From Leuctra nigra (lineage: Eukaryota > Arthropoda > Insecta > Plecoptera > Leuctridae): 64,000 bases of DNA. A program made the position numbers and the translations under genes. A model generated the notes under the pieces. It saw nothing but the letters and a program-made list of their open reading frames with translations. It made no database searches and had not been told where the DNA came from. The stretch is from NCBI GenBank assembly GCA_934045905.1, contig OW203769.1, positions 30,265,910 through 30,329,909 of the forward strand. Direction: 5' to 3'. Of the stretch, positions 12,348 through 21,499 are shown in pieces (the first letter of the stretch is position 1; each line of letters starts with the position of its first letter).

Positions 12348-15300
12348 CTCCTGGAATTCAAATCCGGTAACAAGGCCACAGCATAAACGGCTGAACCGAT
12401 TGATCTCACATTTTTACCACGTGTGCACTTTTGGCGTCCGATTTAACCTTCACCCCATGAATTTTTTGTGCCGCCATTTTGAAACCGGAAGTGACGTCAT
12501 ATCTCAACAACGGCTAAACTGATTGGAACGAAATTTGCGCCAAACGATTCAGACGGTCATCTATATGATTTATCAGTAGCAAAAGACTGAAAATTATGTT
12601 AACGAAACCGGAAATGACGTCATGAAATTTGAAATACATCGATTGGCATTTCGGCAACAAAGATTGATCCGATTATTTTGATATTTATGTAACGTATGTA
12701 CTTTTGATATCTCATTTGAGTTGTTATAAAACCAACCGGAATCCGCCATTTTGAAACCGGTAGTGACATCATATCTTAATAACGGCTAAATAGATTTGAA
12801 CGAAACCAGCGCCAAACAATTTAGACGGTCAACTTTATGTATTATCAACAATAATATTTGCAGTTTCTTATAGCAAAACCGGAAATGACGTCACACATTT
12901 GAAAAATCTCACAAATTTACATTTTGATACAATAAATACTATTTGAGACAGCTTATAATAAGATGTTATCATAGAGATATATAACTGTACTTCGTACAGA
13001 GAGGGGCATCTTAAAACGCGCGCCAGTGACGGGGGCTCGGCCTTGGCCACTCCCACCCTTCATCTGACAGGCGGCCATACTGGGGAATGAAATTGTGTTG
13101 ACATCAGTTTTACACATGTTTCACAGGTCAACAATCGTAGTGATCTCTTGTTTACTAGATTTAAAACTTGAAATATGGAGAAAAATGAGATGAATATAGG
13201 TGAGTTTATTTCCATAAACATTAAAATAAACACCTAGATTATTTTAAAACGTTATAATCCTTGAAGTATGTTTGACAAGTTCTTGTAATGTGGGGTTAGG
13301 AACCTTGGCTAAGGAACACATTTTGTTTCATTACTAGGTACTATGTAATTGAATAGGTATTTATTTGAAAGGACTTGTAAATAAGTGGGTCGTTCTCAAA
13401 AAAGTTGTACTTTTCGCGTCCGAGACTTTGAGAATTTATTAAAGCTAAAGAAATGTAGATAATATACTTTTACGCAGTCCATTTAGTTAAATATCAGGCC
13501 ATTTTTTGTGCAATTATTATCTTTTTTTAGAAATTCAGGAAGATTGCTGGAGAGAGGCCTGAAAAGCATGTCCCAAGGCAAAAGTACTAACAGTTAAATT
13601 AAGATTTAAAATATATACAATTTTATTAATGTATTTTAATCTGTGGATATCCACTCTGAATAGTCCCTGTTATCATATAATTTTTAAATGTTAATTTTTT
13701 TTCTATATCGTATTATTTATTGAACACTGAAGTAATATAATCATAGGTGATATAATAAAAAGTATTATTAAACATCAAATATTAACATACTTTTAGTCCA
13801 ATAGTCCAATATCACTAGGTACCAAAGATTAGTGCAATTTTACTTAAAATATGAAAAATTAGAATTGACCACTATTCAGAATGAATAGTTAAAAGATATA
13901 TCAATAAATTCAAGCAAATTTTTCTTCAAAATATTAGATTTTTTTTGTCTTTTTTGGAACTGAAAAGTACGATTTTTTTGAGAACGACCCAAGTACCTAC
14001 GTAAGGAATAAGTAGATTTATTAATCAAGTAGAAGTAAGTGAAGTAAACATCAAGTGAAGTAGTTAAGTAGTAGATTTTAAACAATTGCCGATGTTCATA
14101 TAATGAAGATAAATAATCACGGCATGGCTTTGGAAAGGGTAACAAAATGATGTCTTCTCCGACATCGCGAGTATTATTTGTGCACATTCCAAGAGCACAA
14201 TAATACCGTTTTTTTCCATTTCTTCGGTTCGCCAGCACTCTTACCACGTCCTGGAAACATTCTGACAACACTTTGCCTTACATATATCGTTTAAATAATG
14301 AATACACTTTTATTAACACCGTTAATATCGACAATACAGACAATATATCTCAATTCATTCAATGTGGACTGTCAGAAAAGTTTCCCCAATATGGCCGCCT
14401 CCCATAGTTCCCTCTGTTTCGGCGGCCATTTTTTAGAACTCTGTCGTGGTCACATGCATAACCCGTACATGCCCCTCTCTGTGTATACATCTCTATGATG
14501 TTATCATGTGTAAATTAAAATTCAAGGGGTCAGAGATTTCAGCCGCCATTTTGAAACCGGAAGTAACGTCGTATCTCGAAAACTGGTAGACCGATCAGTA
14601 CGAAACTAGCGCCAAATGATTCGGAAGGCCATCTTAATGCAATAGGAACAGTCAAACTAGAATGTTCTTATTTATGAGCCCGGAAATGAAGTAATTCAAA
14701 TTTAAAAATTATTGTATTCCCCATTCTATACAATGAATACATATTCAGAAAGCCTAAAATGATACACATTAATTGTAGATATGAATTCTATGTGGCAGTG
14801 CAGTAAGTTTAGCAGCCATTTTGAAAACCGATGTGTATGCCATATCTCGGAACTGGGTTGACCGATTGGAATGAAACCTTTGCTATTCTTCACGAAAGAC
14901 TATATATGAATATATAACAGATTTTCATTAGTAGTAACCAAATCGTAAATGGCGATTTTTTTTAAAGAATTTAGTAATTGTTCATTTCATGTGTCACAAG
15001 TTGTAAGAATAAACTAAAAAAAGGAGTGATATCCCCATAAAAAACACTTCGTGTAAAAATACCAGCCAAGTCTCTTCAACTAAAAAAAATATATGAAATC
15101 TAAAAATTCTGCACTGAAAAGTATTGATATCAAAAAATTTGCCAAGTCAAAACTTTATTTGAAAATCAAAAAATACTTGGCGCATCGATTTTTTTGAGAA
15201 TTATAGGTATACTATATGTATATGTATATTTGATGTATATTTTATATCTGGCCTATACTTCTAAGCTATTTATATACACGATGCGCCAAGTATTTTTTGA

Positions 15301-18300
15301 TTTTCAAATAAAGTTTTGACTTGGCAAATTTTTTGATATCAATACTTTTCAGTGCAGAATTTTTAGATTTCATATATTTTTTTTAGTTGAAGAGACTTGG
15401 CTGGTATTTTTACACGAAGTGTTTTTTATGGGGTCTAATATAACAAAATATGTTCGAACAACTAGTGGCAGTAACCATTCATTCACCTAATTTGCCTGCC
15501 TTTATGTAGTAGCACATTATCAACGGTAGTGTAGATTACAATCACCAATTGGCAATTACCTAGATTACTGCATGTTTTATGCTGATTATCTTCAATTTAA
15601 CCTGTTATTATTTTTAATTAACAGTTCACGATCACTTAGGTATGATTTTATTACATTGTGGTGCACATAAGATCTGACATAGTAGTAGTAAAGGTCACTT
15701 AACATTATTCGCTGTTCAAACGTCATTTCGCTAGTTAGGATAAGGCTAGCTATTATGTAATTCTGCAATTAATTTTGATTACCTACCTACAGCTATTTGT
15801 GATTGTAGAGAAAAACAAATGTAGATTACCTAGGTACCTCATAATGTCTTGCCTACAATATAGGTAGTGTATACCTACATATTTTCCGTTCCTAAGGCCT
15901 ACCTATTTTAGATTTGGTTCGTAGTCAAATTAACGTCAAAAGAGTGTAGATATACAATTTAAAAATTCAAGTTTTTAAACTTTGCAAGTATACCTAGGTA
16001 TGTAGGTAGTTAGACCTAATCTATCAAATTATTTTGAACACTCCAAAGGGGTAACAAAATCTCTGAATCTTAGTTAGGTAGTACCACTACCAGGTTTAAT
16101 AGCTGTCAAAAAAAGTGACAATAACAAAAATATCCATAGGTAGTGAATTTGAATCCACAAGATTGCGCCACTCACCCACAACTTGCTGAATCCCTGCTGC
16201 GCCACCGACAAACCCGCCAGCTGCTGGTTGAAGTTGGCGTCGGGCCCGGGCCTGGGAGCCATGGAGTTGTATGCCGCTTGACTCGGGGCCTGTGGGTATC
16301 TCTTGGGCAGTGAGCCGGCGTCGTTCTGTCCGCCCGATGGGGGAGGCAACCGAGACTGCGGCGGCGCCGTTCCGTACTGCGGCGTCGGCCCGTTCTGTCC
16401 AGGCGGCCGAACTTGTGGCACCGGCTGCGTCGTGATCGTCTGGCCGTACGGAGCCATCCTCGACTGCGGTTGGCCGACCGAAGTCGGGGGTCCGTTTGGC
16501 CGGACCGTCTGGCCGGGAACGCTCGGGGGAGGAAAACTTGTGGCAGAGCTCGTCGGAGGAAAACTCGGAGCACTGCTACTTGTAGGCGCGTAAGAAGTCT
16601 GTGGCGCGTAACTAGTTGCATTATTCGTAGGAGCGGGCGGGTAATTTTGCGGAGTATTTGTTGGCATCTGCGGATATCTCGTCGCTGCATTCGGTGTGGC
16701 GTTCGTCAGAGGAGGAGGAGCAAATCTTGGGGGAGGATTTGCCTGCGACGTAGGAGGGTAGCTCGAAACAGGGGGCGCGGGTGGAAAACTCGGCCCTTGC
16801 TTCATCTGCCCAGGCGCAAGATTTGATTGCGCGGGCGCAAAATTAGGTATCTGGCTTGGTTGCCCAGAGGCAAAATTTGACACCTGGACTGGTTGTGACG
16901 ATGTTAAATTTGTTGCTAAGTTTGTTTGCCCTGGTGCAAAACTTGGTGCCTGTTTTGGTGGTCCAGAAGCAAAACTTAGAGCTTGATTCGGTTGTTGCAC
17001 AGGTGTAACATTTGTAGCCGGAGTCGGTAGAGAAGGCGCAAAACTTCTAGCCTGGTTAGATTGAACAGGTGCAAAACTAGGTACTTGGTTTGGTTGTACA
17101 GGTGCAAAGCTGGGGTTCGTTTGTGGGGGAGCAAAACTTGGAGCCTTATTAGGTTGCACAGGTGCAAAGTTTGGAACCTGATTAGGTTGCACAGGTGCAA
17201 AGTTTGGAGCTTGGTTTGGTTGCACAGGTGCATAGTTTGGAACCTGATTGGGTTGAACAGGTGCATAGTTTGGAACCTGATTGGGTTGAACAGGTGCATA
17301 GTTTGGAGCCTGATTAGGTTGCATAGGTGCAAAGTTTGGAGCTTGGTTTGGTTGCACCGGTGGAAGGCTCGAGACTTGGGTTGACTGAGGAGGAGCAAAA
17401 CTCATTGCTGGGTTCGACTGCACGGTCGCACTGTTTGGTTGCGCCACTTGTGGAGGGAATTGGGCTGCCGTCGATTGGCCGGGGGCAAAACGTTGACCGT
17501 CACTAGCGTTCGGAATGTTCGGGGGCTGGTTGAGAGCTTGAGAGGGTCCGATCTGGCTCTGTTGCGCGACCGGCGGACGAAACATCTGGCGACCAGGCTG
17601 TCGGACCGGACTGGGGCTCTGGTAGAGATTGGGGGGTAATTGTTGTCTAAACTGCTGGGGTTGACTAGCTGCCGACTGCGGGGGAGGGGGCGTGGCGCTC
17701 GGCGATGGCTGGTGGCTCGACGGACCGGACAGCGGCGGCCGGCTGTGAGGCACGGGAGAGGCGTCGCGAGACGAGTGCGAAGACAGGCTGCCTGCGGGAC
17801 ACAGAAAACAAAAGTCAACAACACCGTCGGGAAAAGTGACATGCTGCAAAGGAAATGAATACATTAAAAAAGTAGGTACCTACCCATTTTTGCCTGAAAA
17901 TTTTTATTGTTCCAGAATCTATCTAAATCGACGTGTGGCCAAAAGAGATGTACAACCGACAATTAAAATGGTATTTGAACGAAACAGATTGGCTGCTGGT
18001 CAGGTTCCTTGACAATCAATCCTTGTTATTATCAAAGAAATCAGAGCTCACCTACTAAAGGTAGATGACGAGTAAATATAGACTTTATCAGATGATGCAA
18101 TCACATTTTTTTCAGACAATCCATTTCTTTCAAATACCGTTTTATGAATTGTCGAGTGTACCTATTGTTATACTGTCAGCGCAAGAGATTTTGTAGGTAG
18201 GTACTACTAGCAAGGACCGTGGATTTGATCTTATAAGAAATACTGACATTATGCGCAAATATTTCTAATACCTGAATGCATTGTCATATACTAATTAAAA

Positions 18301-19121
18301 TGTTATTTGGATCATAATGTGCAAAATAAGCAGCATAATTATATAGTGTAGGTACAGTATAATTGTTAAATTAAAGTCATTCATGCGGTAGCCTACATGG
18401 CTCCATTCATTATTTGCCAAAACGTAAGAGTTACGGTCATACTATTGTTAAAGGGAAGAGCTGGTAGGTACGTACATTATTGACAGTTTCTGAATCTTCC
18501 AAATAAACAGTAGGTATAGAAAGAAAAGAAAACAATTCTTATGGCAGAAGATTAATAATTGCAATGTTGAGACAAAACGTGTGCAATCAGCCAAGCAGCA
18601 AGAGGTTTAAAATGTGTTAGTTTTTTAAAACATTTTCATGCCTTTAACTAACCATGGTAAATAATTGGTTGATAGTAGGAAGTACTACACTGATACTGTT
18701 CAAGGTTTTGTGTTGTAATTAATCTAAACCACAAACCACAAAAAATAACACTGATCCATAATTGGAATTTTATCGAGTCATAAAAAATTAGTGTTTAAAA
18801 GTCATAAACGGCGTACTTGGATGACTGTATTGTTGCTGAATTCCATTGGACGTAGCTGGTGGCATGTTCTGCAGCAAATGTTGCCCCATCATTGGTCGTG
18901 CGACCTTTTCGGGATACATCGGCTGTCTACCAAACTGAGGAGGCTGCCCATTGGGGATCATACTGCGTCCGTTTTGTCCATTAACACCGTCTGGGCCTGG
19001 TGATTGAACCATTTTTATTAAATACAAAACTCACTCAACACGAACTTGATATTTGGTTGATATTCAAGAACTTACCGGACTGGGATAGATAAGTTTCCAT
19101 GTGACTGATTGGCCGTGCCAT
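1..19121 (-). CDS. Sec24AB: Sec24A/B-type COPII cargo-adaptor subunit, 15 coding exons, C-terminus off the left edge
   Basis: Sec24 pairs with Sec23 in the inner COPII coat and selects cargo at ER exit sites. Exons, 5' to 3' on the minus strand: 19121-19076, 18996-18817, 17791-16176, 11625-11510, 10608-10506, 7445-7319, 6258-6149, 5721-5490, 4903-4746, 4389-4164, 3407-3078, 1985-1702, 1315-1178, 780-583, 41-1 (open). All junctions are GT...AG and the codon phases agree at each, giving about 1301 codons so far. Domain order is Pro/Gln-rich N-terminus, zinc finger, trunk, beta-sandwich, helical, gelsolin-like. The motifs FRTGQSTRLDDRVFAMCQ, VNCSPEIFRCTLT and LPVIDTPESE match the A/B branch better than the C/D branch (family knowledge). 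The 5' start is the least certain part: ATG at 19121 with a 79-bp first intron is preferred, but an ATG at 19013 (MVQSPGPDG) is in frame with exon 2. Confidence 0.93.
1178..1985 (-). CDS. Sec24AB: Sec24 exons 12 and 13: helical domain
   Basis: Exon 1985-1702 begins GERRIRVHTLCLPVAANLSD, contains QCIVGLLAKMAVDRSLQSSL and ends RLLPLYILALLKY before GTGAGT. Exon 1315-1178 begins AAFRTGQSTRLDDRVFAMCQ and ends YPVHRLLEQ before GTACGT. The second block is diagnostic of Sec24A/B rather than C/D. Confidence 0.95.
2303..2772. mobile_element. Foldback/MITE with about 51-bp terminal inverted repeats in a Sec24 intron
   Basis: Left end AAGCTGCGTTCCCATACTTC and right end (reverse complement) AAGCTGGGTTCCCATACTTC continue to match for about 51 bp with two or three mismatches. 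Total length is 470 bp. No clear target duplication was seen, so the superfamily is open. Confidence 0.7.
3078..3407 (-). CDS. Sec24AB: Sec24 exon 11: end of trunk and beta-sandwich domain
   Basis: A 330-bp exon beginning GVSRFSGGSIHHFPLYKSSD and containing RYLTRKLGLEAVMRIRCSRG, then NFFVRSTDLLSLPNVNPD and LAELQTVCFQAALLYTSSKG. The RxxRxxG...GNFF..S arrangement is the Sec24 beta-sandwich. Entry phase 2 of 3, exit one base, matching the next exon. Confidence 0.95.
4164..6258 (-). CDS. Sec24AB: Sec24 exons 7-10: linker and trunk (vWA-like) domain
   Basis: Exon 6258-6149 carries PEEFQFDPVSKTYGDPSRRP and then IEFIAPSEYM. Exon 5721-5490 starts LRPPQPAVYLFLLDVSCLA, the first trunk strand. Exon 4903-4746 starts DVFLPCPDSLIVNLNENKEL and ends CLGAALQAAFKLM. 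Exon 4389-4164 starts SATGGRVTVFQACLPNVGPG and ends QQYCDLATLS with the next exon. Phases 0, 1, 0, 1 join correctly. The trunk is the Sec23-contact domain in COPII structures. Donors are GTGAGT or GTGCGT. Confidence 0.94.
7319..7445 (-). CDS. Sec24AB: Sec24 zinc-finger exon
   Basis: The 127-bp exon encodes HLAVIQCQSIVRCRACRTYI and continues through WKCNLCFRVNE. The four zinc ligands are the CX2C in RCRAC and the CX2C in KCNLC, typical of Sec23/Sec24. It ends GAG T before GTGAGT, so the next exon gives NELPEEF, close to the NDVPEEF block in other Sec24 proteins. Confidence 0.95.
7558..7985. mobile_element. Probable foldback element rich in GGAGAAATTCTCC motifs
   Basis: The left end TAGTGTTGT and right end ACAACACTA are inverted. 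Both sides carry repeated GGAGAAATTCTCC-like palindromes (7577-7615 and 7880-7975). The interior is AT-rich and non-coding. Target duplication not clear. Confidence 0.5.
8243..9064. mobile_element. Non-autonomous hAT-like element with 8-bp target duplication
   Basis: The ends are TAGGGCTGTGCGAGT and its near inverse ACTCGCACACCCCTA. Both ends are extended by GTCGAG/CTCGAC-rich DNA. Direct repeats CAAAATAT (8235-8242 and 9065-9072) flank it exactly, an 8-bp duplication as made by hAT transposases. The 822-bp interior has an A/T run at about 8936-8970 and no transposase, so it must be moved in trans. Confidence 0.85.
9215..9290 (-). tRNA. tRNA-like sequence (SINE head or tRNA pseudogene)
   Basis: On the minus strand there is a perfect RNA polymerase III B box, GGTTCGAGTCC, inside a T-arm-like stem (GTGG...CCAC). 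Upstream is a hairpin TTTGG-TTAACAA-CCAAA that could be an anticodon arm, and TTAGCATTTTG that loosely resembles an A box. The acceptor stem does not pair, so a functional tRNA is unlikely; a SINE head or decayed tRNA copy fits better. Confidence 0.35.
9622..9845. mobile_element. Palindromic MITE (AGGCCCGGTTGCACC type)
   Basis: Left arm TAAGGCCCGGTTGCACCATG and following about 60 bp are the inverse of 9783-9843 with several mismatches. A second AAGGCCCGGTTGTACGAT end sits inside at 9684, so one copy may be nested in another or partly duplicated. A decayed relative without the outer ends lies at about 23430-23530. Confidence 0.7.
10506..11625 (-). CDS. Sec24AB: Sec24 exons 4 and 5, start of the conserved core
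   Basis: Exon 4 (11625-11510) encodes GAEHYDLLQTRNILPPDKVE and onward to VNCSP. It splits a Glu codon with exon 5 (10608-10506), which encodes EIFRCTLTKIPETNALLQKS and ends HPFKDLN before GTGAGT. Acceptors are TTGCAG and TTCCAG. These blocks are among the most conserved in Sec24A/B, just before the zinc finger. Confidence 0.92.
13387..13990. mobile_element. MITE nested in the P-like element
   Basis: Ends GGGTCGTTCTCAAAAAA and its inverse TTTTTTGAGAACGACCC, with GTACTTTTC also matching further in. Flanking AAGT (13383-13386 and 13991-13994) may be a 4-bp target duplication. The interior is AT-rich and non-coding. Confidence 0.65.
14120..14274 (-). pseudogene. THAP-domain-like N-terminal fragment inside the P-like element
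   Basis: The minus strand reads GKKRYYCALGMCTNN, then ILLPFPKPCRD. This resembles the start of a THAP zinc finger: CX2-4C near the N-terminus, here CALGMC, followed by an F-P-K block. The expected Trp and CX2H half is not in this frame; it may lie in a missing exon or be lost. P-element transposases start with a THAP domain, which agrees with the flanking duplication. The evidence is suggestive only. Confidence 0.4.
15033..15433. repeat. Perfect inverted repeat, two 155-bp arms
   Basis: The arm 15033-15187 starts CCCCATAAAAAACACTTCGT and is the exact reverse complement of 15279-15433. The spacer is a 91-bp AT-rich stretch. I found no mismatch on comparing the arms. No clean target duplication flanks it. 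It is either a young foldback transposon or a recent inverted duplication. Confidence 0.92.
16176..17791 (-). CDS. Sec24AB: Sec24 large exon: Pro/Gln-rich region with 11-residue tandem repeats
   Basis: A 1616-bp exon of 538 codons, almost wholly Pro, Gln, Asn, Ala and Ser. The first part is Ser/Pro-rich (SLSSHSSRDASPVPHSRPP). Between about 17400 and 16830 it has roughly ten or more imperfect copies of an 11-residue unit with consensus NYAPVQPNQVP, also NFAPVQPNQAP. At least two adjacent 33-bp units (about 17242-17307) are identical in DNA. The exon ends GFSKLW before GTGAGT; the next exon continues GAEHYDLLQTRNILPP, the usual entry to the conserved core. Known Sec24A/B proteins have disordered Pro/Gln-rich N-termini; the regular tandem unit here is unusual. 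Confidence 0.9.
17792..18816. other. Sec24 intron 2
   Basis: AT-rich DNA with several AGGTAGGTAC-type strings. No exon, repeat pair or RNA gene was recognised. Confidence 0.7.
18817..19121 (-). CDS. Sec24AB: Sec24 coding exons 1 and 2 (N-terminal tail)
   Basis: Exon 1 (19121-19076) reads MARPISHMETYLSQS plus one base before GTAAGT. Exon 2 (18996-18817) follows CACCAG and continues GPDGVNGQNGRSMIPNG, a Gly/Pro/Gln-rich disordered tail. The 1+2 phase joins cleanly. If exon 1 is not used, translation could start at 19013 inside what would otherwise be intron 1, giving MVQSPGPDG. Transcript data would decide. Confidence 0.6.
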
Positions 19122-20254
19122 TTTTCAGGTTAATTAGTAGCTTGGTAGTGTGTGTGGATAACTGTTTTGTTGATAACAGCTGCAAAATTAGAAATACATG
19201 TCAAACGTTGAAGTTCTGTCCAGACTACAAATTGGGTCATGAACATCCAACTGGGTCAAATGGTCAGCCTTCCCAAGGTTGTCCTGACATGTCCAATAAC
19301 TGTGTGCCAATTAAGTTTTTAGTTTATCACGTCAAAAATTAAGTTGCGTATACGACGTTGTTAACAATTACATGTACGACGTGGCATAAGTTTCAAGGTA
19401 TAAGAGCAACTCGTAAAATCCTATTTAGTATTGATGTAGGTCTTTGACCTTAGGGAATCTGGAAATGGGCTGTGTCATCATTGAATCATGAGAGCGAACT
19501 AAACGTCAAAGTGCGGCATCAACGTATTCCCTACTAATATTAACAGTAAATGCAAACAGATGAGTTTAGGACTGTGAAAAAATGACCTACATTTTAAGAA
19601 TATAGAACCAAGTGTCAACATTCACTCACAAAAAGATAATAAAGTTGAAATTATAGAAGCAATATTTCGGCCGATTTTCTTCCCAACACAATTCAGCAAT
19701 GAAATTCGAAAACTTACATTTAAAATGAAGCTGAAGAGTTGTAGGTAGGTAGGTATTCTGTAAGAAGAGATTGAGTTACCTAACATGAAAGCACAAACCT
19801 TTTCCGTCACTTATTTTAACAGATACGTGCACACACTACATTTTTCTTGCATCACGTCAAAAATAAGGCAACTTTCGTTCAAGAAGAACCAAACCAATGA
19901 CCAACCGGAAGTACAAATACGAAAATTACGTGGCACGACTCCCAGAAACCATTGCGCAAATTGCTATCTATTGCCACGAAAAAAGTGGCAGGAGCCAAGC
20001 AGAACACCTGTTTTAACTGTCAGCTGTCATTCACTCATGCTGTCATAAAAGTTTCGACACCTTCAGTTTTGTTTATTTATGTGGTTTCTAAAGAAATGAG
20101 GTTGATTTAAAAAATATTTCCATATTCTATATCATTATTATGGAAATATTGAGATAAACAACATCTGACTGAAATAAGTATCGCATACCTAAAACTTTAT
20201 TTGTCAGTTTTAACCTCTCTTTTTCTTGAGGTCTGCAGTATCGGTAGTACTAAT
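19122..20254. promoter_or_regulatory. Shared divergent 5' region of Sec24 and Nepro genes
   Basis: Only 1.13 kb separates the two divergent start codons. No TATA box is convincing. CTTGAGGTCTGCAG ending at 20237 could be an acceptor for a Nepro 5'-UTR exon. Transcription starts cannot be set from sequence alone. Confidence 0.45.
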
Positions 20255-21286
20255 ATGGCATTTTGGAATTCTGCTCATCTCTCTCAACCTCCATCGAACA
20301 CATGCAAAATCAACATCTCAAAGAATGACATCCACAAACTAAAACAGGTTTTCGAAAATACATCGACAATATTCAGCGACTTGAAGCCGTTGCATGCAGA
20401 AGCAGCAATGATATCCCGCACAATCTACAAACTGAAAAGCAAATTCCACTCCGACAGTGGTTTCCAGAAACTGGAGAAAGTAAATCGTGCTCTACTCAAT
20501 TACCTTGCTGCCGATTTTCCGGCGGTGTATTCTCAGTTTGCTGACCTCTTGCCCCCCGCCGATCAGTTCGGAATGGAAACGTACATGCCCACAAGACAGA
20601 TGCTGGAATGGGTTCTAGTCCGAACTCAAGGTTTTGCTCAATTATTTTGTGTTGTAGCAAAAACCTGTGAAGACTCGTCTCGCTTCTGGATGAACCGTAT
20701 TACCATCGGGCAGTCATGGAATGTGTCTATGTTAGTTATGGGCGTAGTTGCACGAACTTGGTCTTATGCAAAGTATCTAGTAGTAGAGGCTTGCAAATGG
20801 TACTTGGAATTGAAGCCTTATTTGGACGTTCTAAGACCCCTCGGAAGAGCATGGACACCAGGGGATTATGTGTTTCCTGAAGACCTTAAGCTGTGGTTGA
20901 ATGTTCCTCACATAACTGAAGTGAAGCAAATAAAGCCAGAAAGTGTGAATACTGATGTTAAAAATGCGTTCAGAGTGCTGGAAGCAAGCTGTTCCGCAGA
21001 CTTGAAGAATCCAATGCGTTCTTCAGCTGCAGTTCAACCGAGTGTTGATATCGATCTAGGAGAAGTAATTTCCAGAAGTGAACTTAAGTTAATAAATTCT
21101 AGAATACAGAAGGAAAAGAAAATGAAACAAGTTGTACCCCCTCAGATGGTGAATAGTGAAAACAAACTCAAAACAAAAAGGAAGAAGAAAAGAAGGGAGC
21201 TTGCCACTTCAGAAGAGAAGAAAAATGAAGCAAGAAAGGCTAATAAATTGAAGAAAAAGAACAAACTGAACCGAAAGCTAAAGTAA
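20255..21286 (+). CDS. Nepro: Nepro (nucleolus and neural progenitor protein) homologue
   Basis: A 343-codon intronless frame begins MAFWNSAHLSQPPSN; the ATG at 20255 is the first in frame. The conserved N-terminal domain (residues about 1-220) includes ISRTIYKLKSKFHSDSGFQK, a Leu-rich KVNRALLNYL block, PTRQMLEWVLVRTQG and LRPLGRAWTPGDYVFPEDLK. These fit the Nepro N-terminal family. The last 45 residues are strongly Lys/Arg-rich (KTKRKKKRRE, KKKNKLNRKLK), as expected for nucleolar targeting. Mammalian Nepro is nucleolar and linked to rRNA processing; its N-terminal region has been compared with the yeast RNase MRP subunit Rmp1 (family knowledge, not shown here). The frame ends 1 bp before a TAATCTG sequence, and AATAAA lies about 200 bp on. 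The name rests on motif recognition. Confidence 0.82.
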   Translation: MAFWNSAHLSQPPSNTCKINISKNDIHKLKQVFENTSTIFSDLKPLHAEAAMISRTIYKLKSKFHSDSGFQKLEKVNRALLNYLAADFPAVYSQFADLLPPADQFGMETYMPTRQMLEWVLVRTQGFAQLFCVVAKTCEDSSRFWMNRITIGQSWNVSMLVMGVVARTWSYAKYLVVEACKWYLELKPYLDVLRPLGRAWTPGDYVFPEDLKLWLNVPHITEVKQIKPESVNTDVKNAFRVLEASCSADLKNPMRSSAAVQPSVDIDLGEVISRSELKLINSRIQKEKKMKQVVPPQMVNSENKLKTKRKKKRRELATSEEKKNEARKANKLKKKNKLNRKLK

Positions 21287-21482
21287 TCTGTGAATGATAG
21301 GTAATTGATTTGTCTATGAATTTCTCCACACCAAAGTCAACCGAATTGTGCAACCATAGGACTTCAGACCGATTTCAATCCAGAAAATGTTGTTGACATT
21401 TCCGTTCAATGTGAACCTGATTGTGCAACCATCGAACTTCAGAAAGTTTAAGTAATGGAATTCAATGAAGGTATTAATGAAT

Positions 21483-21488
21483 AATAAA
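21483..21488 (+). terminator. Poly(A) signal of the Nepro gene
   Basis: AATAAA about 195 bp after the stop codon, followed within 30 bp by T-rich DNA (TTATTTTTATTTTG). Position and order fit a cleavage/polyadenylation site. Confidence 0.6.
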
Positions 21489-21499
21489 GTTGTTCATAA

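Larger units (their letters stand above)
12970..14496 (-). mobile_element. P-element-like insertion carrying a THAP-like remnant
   Basis: Ends CATAGAGATATATA and TATACATCTCTAT are inverted, and the sub-terminal GAGAGGGGCAT/ATGCCCCTCTC blocks are also inverted. GATGTTAT at 12962-12969 is repeated at 14497-14504. The match extends to GATGTTATCAT, so the duplication is 8-11 bp depending on where the ends are set. P elements make 8-bp duplications. The insertion sits inside a tandem repeat unit, and the period is restored when it is removed. It contains a nested 604-bp MITE and no full transposase. Confidence 0.6.
12340..15030. repeat. Tandem repeat, period about 265-273 bp, split by a P-like element
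   Basis: GCCATTTTGAAACCGG-type blocks followed by GTGACGTCATATCT start at about 12475, 12748, 14548 and 14817. The first and last pairs are about 270 bp apart. Removing the 1527-bp insertion at 12970-14496 and its duplication brings the middle gap to about 265 bp, the same period. A partial earlier unit begins near 12350. Units differ by many substitutions, so the array is old. Confidence 0.75.
11626..16175. other. Sec24 intron 3 (4.55 kb), repeat-filled
   Basis: No host exon was found between the two Sec24 coding exons. The intron holds a (GTA)n microsatellite at 12314-12346, a tandem repeat of about 270 bp, a P-like element inserted in it, and a perfect inverted repeat at 15033-15433. All are listed separately. 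Confidence 0.8.

Noticed and set aside
14298..14498. Plus-strand 66-codon frame at the edge of the P-like element
   Set aside because: It covers the terminal inverted repeat and tandem-repeat edge; no protein resemblance.
16303..17384. Open frames on the plus strand over the Sec24 Pro/Gln-rich exon
   Set aside because: They are antisense shadows of the repeat-bearing Sec24 exon; their Cys/Trp/Arg-rich translations match nothing and lack splice context.
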